Below, piece after piece: positions 7,703 to 13,512 of a DNA stretch of 13,512 nt. The notes beneath the pieces were generated by a model. It ran no database searches. It worked only from the letters and a program-made list of their open reading frames with translations, and had not been told where the DNA came from. This DNA is from JACKOD01 sp041591635 (GTDB lineage: Bacteria; Pseudomonadota; Gammaproteobacteria; Pseudomonadales; Oleiphilaceae). Numbering within the stretch: the first letter of the stretch is position 1; each line of letters starts with the position of its first letter. A program made the position numbers and the translations under genes. Where the stretch lies: assembly GCA_041591635.1 (NCBI GenBank), contig JBFHRO010000080.1, positions 1 to 13,512 on the forward strand. Direction: 5' to 3'.

Positions 7703-7740
7703 TGCGGCAATTTTCGATCAGGCCCCATTAGTGAGCAGCT

Positions 7741-8157
7741 ATGACAGATGAAAAACGCAGAGTGGCACGCATTCCCTGGCTGAGGTTTATTGCCGAGGTA
7801 AAAGTGCGGCGAAGTTTTTTTCGATCTGAGTGGATTGAAATCTACATTCACGACTTTACTCGTTTGGGCATGGGAATTCAGACCGATGAAGTGTTTAACC
7901 AAGGGGAAACCATCTATCTGAATCTTGCACTGGAAATGGAAGCCGGCGTAACTCGCCTGGAGTCTGTGCCTGCGGTGGTCATGCACAAAGAAAAGCATCA
8001 TAGTCGTTTCAATTACGGTTTGTCGTTCGAGCTGACAACAAAGGGCATCCATAAACAACCACTCAAAGAAGAGCTGGAACGCATTGAAACCGTGTTAATC
8101 AAGCACGCCAAACTCAAAGAGCGTTTTGCCAAAGGCACGCCGGGTGATACGCCGTAA
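7741..8157 (+). CDS. PilZ domain protein (probable c-di-GMP receptor)
   Basis: This is a 138-residue single-domain protein. Both ligand motifs of PilZ are present: RxxxR at Arg6-Arg10 and D-x-T-x-x-G at Asp38-Gly43, where Thr replaces the more common Ser. YGLSFE (92-97) is the usual later strand. PilZ proteins bind cyclic di-GMP in the cytoplasm and pass the signal to motility, polysaccharide or other machinery. A charged helical tail (about 105-133) could be a partner-binding element. The ATG at 7741 has only a weak ribosome binding site. The 3' end overlaps the following lipoprotein gene by 14 bp, so the genes are probably translated from one message. The neighbouring polysaccharide genes and the GGDEF-EAL gene at 11205-13121 make a c-di-GMP link plausible, but the target is unknown. 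Confidence 0.85.
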   Translation: MTDEKRRVARIPWLRFIAEVKVRRSFFRSEWIEIYIHDFTRLGMGIQTDEVFNQGETIYLNLALEMEAGVTRLESVPAVVMHKEKHHSRFNYGLSFELTTKGIHKQPLKEELERIETVLIKHAKLKERFAKGTPGDTP

Positions 8158-8638
8158 ATCGTTCGTTGGCAGCAAGCCACGAATTTTTCTCTCTCGTTGG
8201 CACATTCCCCTCAGGATTCTCTCGATTCTGGCTTTCATGGTATTGGCATCTGCATGCGATGTCGGGCGCAGTCAGGGTGATTTCAGCGTCGACGGTTGCC
8301 AGCTCAGCGATAGCCTCTGCCTTGTCGATAATGACAATAGTGTTCATATTGCTCTTGATAACCAGCACATTGTGCCGCTACAGCTGTTTGAGGTTCGCAT
8401 ACAGGACCCGAAACAAAAGATTGCGACCATTCGCGCCACTATTGTGGGTATGGATATGGACATGGGGTTTATTCCAGTGTCCTTTAAAAAAGCTGGAAAT
8501 ACGCTTTGGCTTGCAAAAACCTCCGTGGGTGTATGCTCGGTCGACCAGCAAATGAAATGGGCGCTGGATGTGCGGATTCAGCTTGTAGGTGGCGAGAATA
8601 TCGCCCGCAAGTTTGGCTTGCCTTCTATGGCTCATTGA
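8144..8638 (+). CDS. Putative inner-membrane lipoprotein, likely copper-related, next to SCO1
   Basis: This 164-residue protein (GTG start) has a basic N-terminus, a hydrophobic stretch and a lipobox-like LASAC, with the acylated residue at Cys38. Asp at the +2 position predicts retention in the inner membrane in gammaproteobacteria. The periplasmic part carries VGMDMDMGF with Met103, Met105 and Met107, then Cys131 and Met137-Lys-Trp. This pattern of Met and Cys suits Cu(I) binding and I have the impression it recurs in small proteins encoded beside SCO1. I infer, without proof, an accessory role in copper delivery to cytochrome oxidase. The GTG at 8144 has AAAGG 8 nt upstream and overlaps the PilZ gene. 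A TTG at 8126 would add six residues. SCO1 begins 24 bp downstream. Confidence 0.72.
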   Translation: MIRRKSFVGSKPRIFLSRWHIPLRILSILAFMVLASACDVGRSQGDFSVDGCQLSDSLCLVDNDNSVHIALDNQHIVPLQLFEVRIQDPKQKIATIRATIVGMDMDMGFIPVSFKKAGNTLWLAKTSVGVCSVDQQMKWALDVRIQLVGGENIARKFGLPSMAH

Positions 8639-8662
8639 AAACCCGGATAGTTACTGGCACTT

Positions 8663-9316
8663 ATGCAACTGACACAAGCGGGCAGAGTACATCGGATTTT
8701 TCCAGCGCTGTTGGCAGCGTTGCTATTAGCCTCGTTCTTTCTCTTCGGGCTTTATGTTGGCCTAAAAGGGCAGCAACACAGCCACACACCGATCAATTTA
8801 GGCATGAGCACCGAAATTCTTCAGGGGGCTCCGGGAAGTCTTAGGTTACGTGAGTTAAAAGGCAGCCTGGTTGTCATCTATTTCGGCTACACCTACTGCC
8901 CGGATGCCTGCCCGGTGGGATTGGCGACATTACGTGATACGCTGCAGCTCCTTGAGGCCACCGCCCCCCGATTGCCCGTGCACATACTCTTTATCTCCAT
9001 TGATCCGCAACGGGATGATCTGGCACGGATTCTGGCGTACACGGAGTTTTTTCACAACAAGATCAAAGCGTTAACTGGAGCAAAGGATGATATGGATTCG
9101 CTGCTGCAGAGGTTCGGAGTCTACGCCAAACCGGTTCCCGGCAGTGGTGCTAATGATTACTTGCTGGATCACAGCACCGGATTCTATGTATTCGATTATT
9201 CGGGCGAACTTCACAGGCTCGTACCGCACAACGCCACAGCAGAAATGTTGATTGAAACTATCAAGGCACTAGAACAGAGGAAGATAGATCACAAGAAAGA
9301 TGTTGTAAAAATGTGA
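8663..9316 (+). CDS. SCO1/SenC copper chaperone for cytochrome c oxidase
   Basis: This 217-residue protein has an N-terminal membrane anchor (about 12-34) and a thioredoxin-like periplasmic domain. The copper ligands of the SCO family are all present: Cys79 and Cys83 in YCPDACP, and His170 in LDHSTGFYVFD. FISIDPQRDD (110-119) is also a family mark. SCO proteins deliver copper to, or reduce the thiols of, the CuA site of cytochrome oxidase subunit II. The start ATG at 8663 lies 24 bp after the lipoprotein gene, so the two are probably in one operon with the PilZ gene. No oxidase subunit gene is in the window. A 7-bp inverted repeat surrounds the stop codon (9287-9318). Confidence 0.93.
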   Translation: MQLTQAGRVHRIFPALLAALLLASFFLFGLYVGLKGQQHSHTPINLGMSTEILQGAPGSLRLRELKGSLVVIYFGYTYCPDACPVGLATLRDTLQLLEATAPRLPVHILFISIDPQRDDLARILAYTEFFHNKIKALTGAKDDMDSLLQRFGVYAKPVPGSGANDYLLDHSTGFYVFDYSGELHRLVPHNATAEMLIETIKALEQRKIDHKKDVVKM

Positions 9317-9405
9317 TCAATGCATCGAAAATCTCGTGTTATCTCTGGTAAATTTCGAGGGATAAGTTTCTTTTACGATTTTTAAGCACATTGAAGGATA
9401 CCATC

Positions 9406-9705
9406 ATGGATTATTCCAGCAGTCTCAGAGATGTACTTATTCGCAAAATCAACAAAGTCGAAAGAGATCTTGTGCAGTTAAAACTCGATTATTGCCGGTT
9501 CGTGTACGGCCTGTCACATCGATCCAAGGTATATTTCAAGGGCAATCTTTATCAGATCAAGTCAGTAGACCTGGAATCTATGTCACGCAACGAACAGGGG
9601 GAGTGGAGCAAGCCTCATGTTTGCGGCATTCTGTTGGATTCATCCAACCCTGGCGCACCAGATGAAGTTGTTACCCTGGGAGATGAATGGGAGCTGGCGG
9701 CCTGA
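9406..9705 (+). CDS. Small hypothetical protein
   Basis: This 99-residue protein is of unknown family. The ATG at 9406 is preceded by AAGGA with 7-nt spacing (9394-9398), one of the best ribosome binding sites in the window, which argues for a real gene. The same frame is open to a TTG at 9391, but that would place the start upstream of the site. Residues 1-35 are predicted helical and charged (RKINKVERDLVQLKLDY). The rest looks like a small beta-rich domain: SKVYFKGNLYQIKSVDLESM (residues 41-60), a loop, then VCGILLDSS and VVTLGDEWEL. There is no signal peptide or membrane segment. It stands alone, 90 bp after SCO1 and convergent with the gene at 9752-10363. I do not assign a function. Confidence 0.72.
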   Translation: MDYSSSLRDVLIRKINKVERDLVQLKLDYCRFVYGLSHRSKVYFKGNLYQIKSVDLESMSRNEQGEWSKPHVCGILLDSSNPGAPDEVVTLGDEWELAA

Positions 9706-9725
9706 GTAGATTGCTCTCAGGCTGC
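9697..9725 (+). terminator. Stable hairpin between two convergent genes
   Basis: GCGGCCTGAG (9697-9706) pairs with CTCAGGCTGC (9716-9725), a 10-bp stem with one G-U pair and a 9-nt loop, starting inside the last codons of the upstream gene. Neither strand has a T-run after the stem, so it is not a classical intrinsic terminator. Its position between convergent genes suggests a role in 3' end formation or stability. Confidence 0.4.
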
Positions 9726-9751
9726 ATCCATCCGTATCCATGTTCAATGTG

Positions 9752-10363
9752 CTAGAGCGTCAGTCCCCAGCACAAAATCTGCTCTTTCAAACTTTCGCTT
9801 TTGGGTGTAAAGCGCAGGTTGATCCAGCTCTCCGCCGCTTTTTTCCCGGCAGCAACCGCCTCGGCGTCTTCTTTGGTGAAATTTTTTCGGGCACGGAATA
9901 AGAGCGCGTCTGCATCGCTCTTGTTCATACCCATGTTTCGCGTCAGAACAAAGGCCACCACATCCGCACGTTCACTTGCCTCGCAACCAAAATGCTCGCA
10001 AATGGCATTGGTAGCGCCCAGCAAGTACAGGGCAGATCGCTTGTAAAGCCAGGATTTGGTGTGAGACAGGTCAATGCCATCGCGCTTGAGTTCAAGCAAT
10101 TGCAAGCCGGCAAAGATCTGCGCCTTGCTGATACTGTCAATACGGGAAAACTGAGCGCTTTCCTCGCCGGTCTTGTGGCGAGCTGAGGCTGAAACGCTGG
10201 TAGCTGAATGTGGACTAAAATGAGACTTCAGGCTGCGAGCGGGGGAGGTGGCATTGGTTTCTAATCCGGCTTCCTGTCGCGAAAGTGACATAACCAGCCA
10301 GGCGAGGTACAAAAACCCTCCCGCCAGTGCAATTTCGAGAACGTGAATCAAGAGACTACCCAT
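9752..10363 (-). CDS. Hypothetical membrane-anchored helical protein
   Basis: This 203-residue protein from the ATG at 10363 has one N-terminal hydrophobic helix (about 5-25), a Ser/Ala-rich, probably disordered linker (about 27-75) and a helical C-terminal domain (about 80-203). Segments such as SWLYKRSALYLLGATNAICEH (split as SWLYKRSALYLL and GATNAICEHF), ERADVVAFVLTRNMGM and DADALLFRARKNF are regular helices. I do not recognise the family. AGGA lies 11 nt before the ATG, slightly long spacing. A TTG at 10408 would add 15 residues but has no better site. The gene is divergent from the FKBP gene and convergent with 9406-9705. The anchor with a long linker suggests a cytoplasmic domain held at the membrane, but orientation is uncertain. 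Confidence 0.65.
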   Translation of the reverse strand: MGSLLIHVLEIALAGGFLYLAWLVMSLSRQEAGLETNATSPARSLKSHFSPHSATSVSASARHKTGEESAQFSRIDSISKAQIFAGLQLLELKRDGIDLSHTKSWLYKRSALYLLGATNAICEHFGCEASERADVVAFVLTRNMGMNKSDADALLFRARKNFTKEDAEAVAAGKKAAESWINLRFTPKSESLKEQILCWGLTL

Positions 10364-10461
10364 AACAATTGAATTCCTGACGTCTTGAACGGTGATACCA
10401 GTATACAAAATGTTACCGATTGTTGCGTGATTTCACGCAGGTGTTTGGGAAAACTGTGTCA

Positions 10462-10478
10462 CACAATTGTGCTATGCT
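10462..10478 (+). promoter_or_regulatory. Palindrome next to a -10-like element before the FKBP gene
   Basis: CACAATTGTG (10462-10471) is a perfect 10-bp palindrome, followed after one base by TATGCT (10473-10478), a fair -10. No good -35 is present at the matching distance. The FKBP gene starts 40 bp downstream. The palindrome could be an operator overlapping a promoter, or chance. Confidence 0.28.
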
Positions 10479-10517
10479 CTAACGCTTTGTATTGATTAGA
10501 AGAGAGGCGAGGCCCGA

Positions 10518-11150
10518 ATGACTAACGGAACCAAAGAAAAATTCACCACCGAGATCGATATTGTAAGTTATGCGTTGGGAAGACAGTGGGCAGAGCAACT
10601 CGCTTCAAACGGGCTGCAAGGTATTAACGTACAAGCCCTGACGGCCGGGGTGCAGGATGTTATTGACGGACGCCCAAGCGTCATCAGCCAGAAGGCAACC
10701 CACGAAGCCTGGCAAAACCTCAGTGCTCGTATTGAGGCCGAACAGGAAAACGCGGCAAAGAGTCAGGCACAGGTGGCAGAGCGCTTTTTGCAGGAAAATG
10801 CCGGTCGATCAGAGGTGATCGAAACCCCCACAGGACTGCAGTACGAAATAATCGTTGAAGGAAGTGGCGATATACCGCAGGGGCATCATACCGTTAGAAC
10901 GCACTACCATGGGACTTTTATCGACGGTAAGGTTTTTGATAGCTCTTACGAAAGAGGGGAGCCTGCCGAGTTTCCTGTCGGTGGCGTGATCGCAGGCTGG
11001 ACCGAAGCATTAAAAATGATGCCTGTTGGATCTAAATGGCGTTTGTATGTCCCGTCACACTTGGCCTACGGTGAGCGTGGTGCGCCCGGTGCCATCCCGC
11101 CACACACAGCCTTGATATTTGATGTTGAGCTGCTGGATATTCTCAATTGA
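10518..11150 (+). CDS. fklB: FKBP-type peptidyl-prolyl cis-trans isomerase, FklB/FKBP22 type
   Basis: This 210-residue protein closely matches the domain order of E. coli FklB: an N-terminal helical dimerisation domain (about 12-98) and a C-terminal FKBP domain (about 105-210). It catalyses cis-trans isomerisation of X-Pro bonds and assists folding. Pocket residues typical of FKBPs are seen: Tyr130, Phe140-Asp141 in VFDSSYERGEPAEFPVGGVI, Val157-Ile158, Trp161, Tyr184 in LAYGERG and Phe201. There is no signal peptide, so it should be cytoplasmic. The ATG at 10518 has GAGG about 10 nt upstream. The gene stands alone and ends in a clear intrinsic terminator shared in sequence with the end of the convergent GGDEF-EAL gene. 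Confidence 0.93.
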   Translation: MTNGTKEKFTTEIDIVSYALGRQWAEQLASNGLQGINVQALTAGVQDVIDGRPSVISQKATHEAWQNLSARIEAEQENAAKSQAQVAERFLQENAGRSEVIETPTGLQYEIIVEGSGDIPQGHHTVRTHYHGTFIDGKVFDSSYERGEPAEFPVGGVIAGWTEALKMMPVGSKWRLYVPSHLAYGERGAPGAIPPHTALIFDVELLDILN

Positions 11151-11182
11151 GCGCGTGTTGCGGTTGACTCGAAGTGATTGCC

Positions 11183-11221
11183 TCGCCTGAATGACTTTGT
11201 GATTTCAGGCGATTTTCTTTT
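11183..11221 (+). terminator. Rho-independent terminator of the FKBP gene
   Basis: TCGCCTGAA (11183-11191) and TTCAGGCGA (11204-11212) form a perfect 9-bp stem with a 12-nt loop, followed by TTTTCTTTT. It works for plus-strand transcripts only. Its right arm covers the stop codon of the opposite-strand GGDEF-EAL gene (11205-11207). Confidence 0.85.
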
Positions 11222-13121
11222 GTTCATCGGTAAAAAAACGGAACAGTTGCTCAAAGGAAAGCGGTCTGCTGAAAAGATACCCCTGCGCATAATCGCATTT
11301 GTTGATCATCAAGAAATCTTTCTGGTCAAGGGTTTCGACGCCCTCCGCAATGACTTTCAGATTCAGCTTGTGGGCCACGGCAATGACTGCCGATGTGATT
11401 TCCATATCGTTGATATCATCGGGAATATCCCGCACGAACTCACGGTCAACCTTGAGAATATCAACGGGTAGCCGTTTCAGATAACTCAGTGACGAGTAGC
11501 CTGAGCCAAAGTCATCGATAGTGATAGTCGATCCCGTTGATTTGATCCGATTCAACTGTTGAACGACCTTATGTATATCGTCCATAAGCATGCTTTCAGT
11601 CACTTCGATCTCGAGGAATTCGGCCTTAAGACCTGTCTCGGCAAGTACTTCGGAAATGGTCAGTTCGAGTTCGGGGTCGGCAAACTGACGCATCGACAAG
11701 TTCACAGCAACCCGTATTTCTTTACCGGTCAATTGTTGCAGCATCTTGATTTGAATGCAGGCGTTACGCAGAACCCATTCACCAATGGCAACAATCAAGC
11801 CGGTTTCTTCGGCTACCGAGATAAACTCGGCGGGTGACACCTCGCCCCGCAGTGGATGATGCCAGCGGATGAGCGCCTCAACACTGCATATTTCCCCGGT
11901 AACCAGATTAATCTGGGGCTGATAGAGAAGGGTGAATTCGTCCGATGCCAGCGCATGCCGCAGTTCCTGCTCCATGTTCAGCAAGCGAAGCGCCTTGATA
12001 TTCAACTCTTCGGTAAAGAAATGATAACCATCACGACCTTGCTCCTTGGCCCGGTACAAGGCCAGATCCGCGTTTTTCATCAGCGTATCCGTATCGCACG
12101 AATCTTCGGGCGCCACAGTGATGCCAATACTGGTGGAAATAATGACCTCATGTTTATCAAGCTTGATGGGTTGTTTGAGCGATTTGAGAATATGCTTGGC
12201 AATGGTGGTCGCCGATGAAGCATCAGACAGATCGTTCAGCAAAATAGTGAACTCATCGCCACCAAGCCGGGAAACGGTATCCTGCGCCCGGACACACTCT
12301 TTGAGCCGTTTGGCGACTTCGAGCAACAAGGTGTCTCCTGCATCGTGGCCGAGGGTGTCATTAATGCGCTTGAACTGGTCAAGGTCTAAAAAAAACAGCC
12401 CTACCTTGGTTTTATGCCGTTTCGCATTTTCAATGGATTGGGACAAACGATCCACAAACAACCGCCGATTGGCAAGGCCGGTCAGGGCATCGTAAAGCGC
12501 GAGTTTCTCCATCTGCTGGTTGATTTCTTTGATCGCAGAAATATCGATGCCAGAAATAACGTAGTTCGACACCTCGTTGTTACGATCGAAGATTGCCGAA
12601 ACCGTAATGGCGCTCCAGAACTCGCTGCCATCGCGTTTTTTGCTCAGCAGTTCGCCTTCCCACCCATTTGTGAGGCATTCACTGCTCCAGGTAGGTGTAT
12701 CTGGGCTGACGTCCGTTTTCCGGATGGCCACCATCAAAATCGATCGACCGAGTGATTCGGATCGTTTGTAGTCGGTAATCTGGCAGAATTTCTCGTTCAC
12801 ATACTCAATGATGCCTGCCGCATCGGTAATAACGATGAGCGAACCGTTGTTGGTCACCGCACTGCTGAGCTTCGTCAGCGCCAATTCCGTTGTTTCATGA
12901 GCAGCGAGGGCAAGTTTAAGTTTTTGACGAGAGCGAAGGAGCTGAAAGACCAAGGCAATGACCAAAAGTGCTAACAGCAAGGGAGGAACTAAACCGAGCC
13001 CTTGTGTCGTGCCGGCCGATAAAGGCGCAGCCGCCAACCCGGTCGCTACCAGGAGCAAGCCAACGACGGCAAATAGCTGTTTGATCTGGTTGCAGAGTAT
13101 CAGCTTCAAGCACAGGCCCAC
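11205..13121 (-). CDS. PAS-GGDEF-EAL bifunctional cyclic-di-GMP enzyme
   Basis: This 638-residue membrane protein is predicted to make and/or break down cyclic di-GMP. Two hydrophobic helices (about 15-32 and 44-62) anchor it. A PAS domain (about 82-197) holds ITDAAGIIEYVNEKF. The GGDEF domain (200-370) has intact RLGGDEF at 285-291 and the inhibitory RxxD site (Arg278-Asp281), so cyclase activity with feedback inhibition is possible. The EAL domain (378-632) keeps EAL at 415-417, Asn474, Glu506, Asp536-Asp537, Lys557, Glu593 and Gln613, so phosphodiesterase activity is also possible. Net activity cannot be predicted. The GTG start at 13121 is weak; no clear ribosome binding site is seen, and a TTG at 13109 is an alternative. 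Its end overlaps the FKBP terminator. Confidence 0.92.
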   Translation of the reverse strand: MGLCLKLILCNQIKQLFAVVGLLLVATGLAAAPLSAGTTQGLGLVPPLLLALLVIALVFQLLRSRQKLKLALAAHETTELALTKLSSAVTNNGSLIVITDAAGIIEYVNEKFCQITDYKRSESLGRSILMVAIRKTDVSPDTPTWSSECLTNGWEGELLSKKRDGSEFWSAITVSAIFDRNNEVSNYVISGIDISAIKEINQQMEKLALYDALTGLANRRLFVDRLSQSIENAKRHKTKVGLFFLDLDQFKRINDTLGHDAGDTLLLEVAKRLKECVRAQDTVSRLGGDEFTILLNDLSDASSATTIAKHILKSLKQPIKLDKHEVIISTSIGITVAPEDSCDTDTLMKNADLALYRAKEQGRDGYHFFTEELNIKALRLLNMEQELRHALASDEFTLLYQPQINLVTGEICSVEALIRWHHPLRGEVSPAEFISVAEETGLIVAIGEWVLRNACIQIKMLQQLTGKEIRVAVNLSMRQFADPELELTISEVLAETGLKAEFLEIEVTESMLMDDIHKVVQQLNRIKSTGSTITIDDFGSGYSSLSYLKRLPVDILKVDREFVRDIPDDINDMEITSAVIAVAHKLNLKVIAEGVETLDQKDFLMINKCDYAQGYLFSRPLSFEQLFRFFTDEQKKIA

Positions 13122-13230
13122 AGGGTAAGAGGTAAGTATTGCCTAATGATATGTGATGCCGGAAATGGTTACCGTAAACATAATGGCGATTTGTGTAACC
13201 AATTGTATTAATGCGAAAAAGCTCCGTTTT

Positions 13231-13512
13231 ATGAGGAATTTTGGCGGCATTGCCGCCCAAGGCGCCAGGCAAAGTGTTTGCAGATATACGGCCGGCCAAA
13301 CGTGACCTGGCTCTACGACACGCAGGGCCAGTTGCTGGGGCAAGAGCAATACAACGCCAGCGGCAAAAAGGTGTTAGCCCATTACTGGATCTGGCTCGAC
13401 GACCTGCCGCTTGCCGGGTTGGAGCTAAAATATGCCCGCAACGGCACGACCATCAGCCACCGACGGCTATACTACCTGCATAGCGACCACCTGAACACGC
13501 CACGCCTGGCTA
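13231..13512 (+). pseudogene. Rhs/YD-repeat protein remnant, frameshifted and cut by window edge
   Basis: From about 13302 to the edge, one plus frame reads VTWLYDTQGQLLGQ, then YWIWLDDLPLAGLEL, then YYLHSDHLNTPRLA, the hallmark end region of Rhs/YD-repeat core proteins. Upstream, a different frame (from about 13243) reads AAQGARQ and then YTAGQT and hits a TGA at 13303. Adding one G at about 13302 would join the frames as AGQT-VTWLYD, so a one-base deletion is the simplest explanation. No start codon with a ribosome binding site and no Rhs core repeats precede this segment, so it is a 5'-truncated remnant. It is more GC-rich than the bases just before it. The part beyond the edge could still encode a toxin tip or more core. 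Confidence 0.7.
13243..13257. repeat. GC-rich perfect inverted repeat at the start of the Rhs remnant
   Basis: GGCGGC (13243-13248) and GCCGCC (13252-13257) flank a 3-base ATT centre and form a tight hairpin. It sits where AT-rich intergenic sequence changes to GC-rich Rhs-like sequence. Neither strand shows a T-run after it, so it is not an intrinsic terminator. Its role is unknown. Confidence 0.4.

Noticed and set aside
7667..7724. GGCCTGA / TCAGGCC repeat in the gap before the PilZ gene, considered as a terminator of the lyase-like gene or a riboswitch
   Set aside because: The 7-bp arms are about 45 bases apart without supporting helices or a T-run after the second arm.
9287..9318. Inverted repeat GATCACA / TGTGATC around the SCO1 stop codon, considered as a CRP-type site or terminator
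   Set aside because: The half-sites are in the opposite order to a CRP site, the 18-nt loop is large and there is no T-run.
1..13512. CRISPR arrays, tRNA genes, complete insertion sequences and attachment sites
   Set aside because: No regularly spaced direct repeats, cloverleaf with CCA-type end, transposase motifs or paired terminal repeats were seen on either strand.

Overview
The window reads as chromosomal DNA of a Gram-negative proteobacterium, most likely a gammaproteobacterium. The grounds are a periplasmic lytic transglycosylase with a twin-arginine-like leader, a VF530-type protein, an FklB-type prolyl isomerase, a SCO1/SenC copper chaperone, an inner-membrane-type lipoprotein and several cyclic-di-GMP signalling proteins. 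Base composition is moderate. Species cannot be named from the sequence alone. No tRNA, rRNA, CRISPR array or complete insertion sequence was seen. No gene-free stretch exceeds 300 bases.

Layout. 1-371 (-): N-terminal part of a membrane sensor protein that runs off the left edge. 481-1500 (-): SLT-fold lytic transglycosylase, with a clear intrinsic terminator at 413-434. 1699-2953 (+): a VF530/DUF2132 protein followed by an exosortase-A-associated alpha/beta hydrolase (hydr1 type) with a Cys nucleophile. Its 3' end overlaps by 82 bp the convergent 2872-5214 (-) gene, a polytopic O-antigen ligase/polymerase-like protein with a beta-rich, carbohydrate-binding-like insert. Only about 70 bp away and divergent, 5283-7652 (+) encodes a membrane-anchored heparinase II/III-like protein. 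Together 1699-7652 looks like a small extracellular-polysaccharide locus combining chain ligation or polymerisation with chain cleavage. No exosortase or PEP-CTERM protein is in view.

7741-9316 (+): a PilZ-domain protein, a Met/Cys-containing lipoprotein whose start overlaps the PilZ gene by 14 bp, and SCO1/SenC. This is a likely operon linking a c-di-GMP receptor fold to copper delivery for cytochrome oxidase. 9406-9705 (+) and 9752-10363 (-) are two convergent unknown genes. 10518-11150 (+) is an FklB-type peptidyl-prolyl isomerase. Its intrinsic terminator overlaps the end of 11205-13121 (-), a PAS-GGDEF-EAL protein with both catalytic motifs and the inhibitory site intact. From about 13231 to the right edge lies an Rhs/YD-repeat coding remnant with an apparent one-base frameshift and no proper start.

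The common themes are the cell surface (peptidoglycan, polysaccharide, Rhs) and c-di-GMP signalling (PilZ and GGDEF-EAL). The most unusual points are the polymerase/lyase/hydrolase arrangement, the transglycosylase with its large helical insert, and the PilZ-lipoprotein-SCO1 operon.
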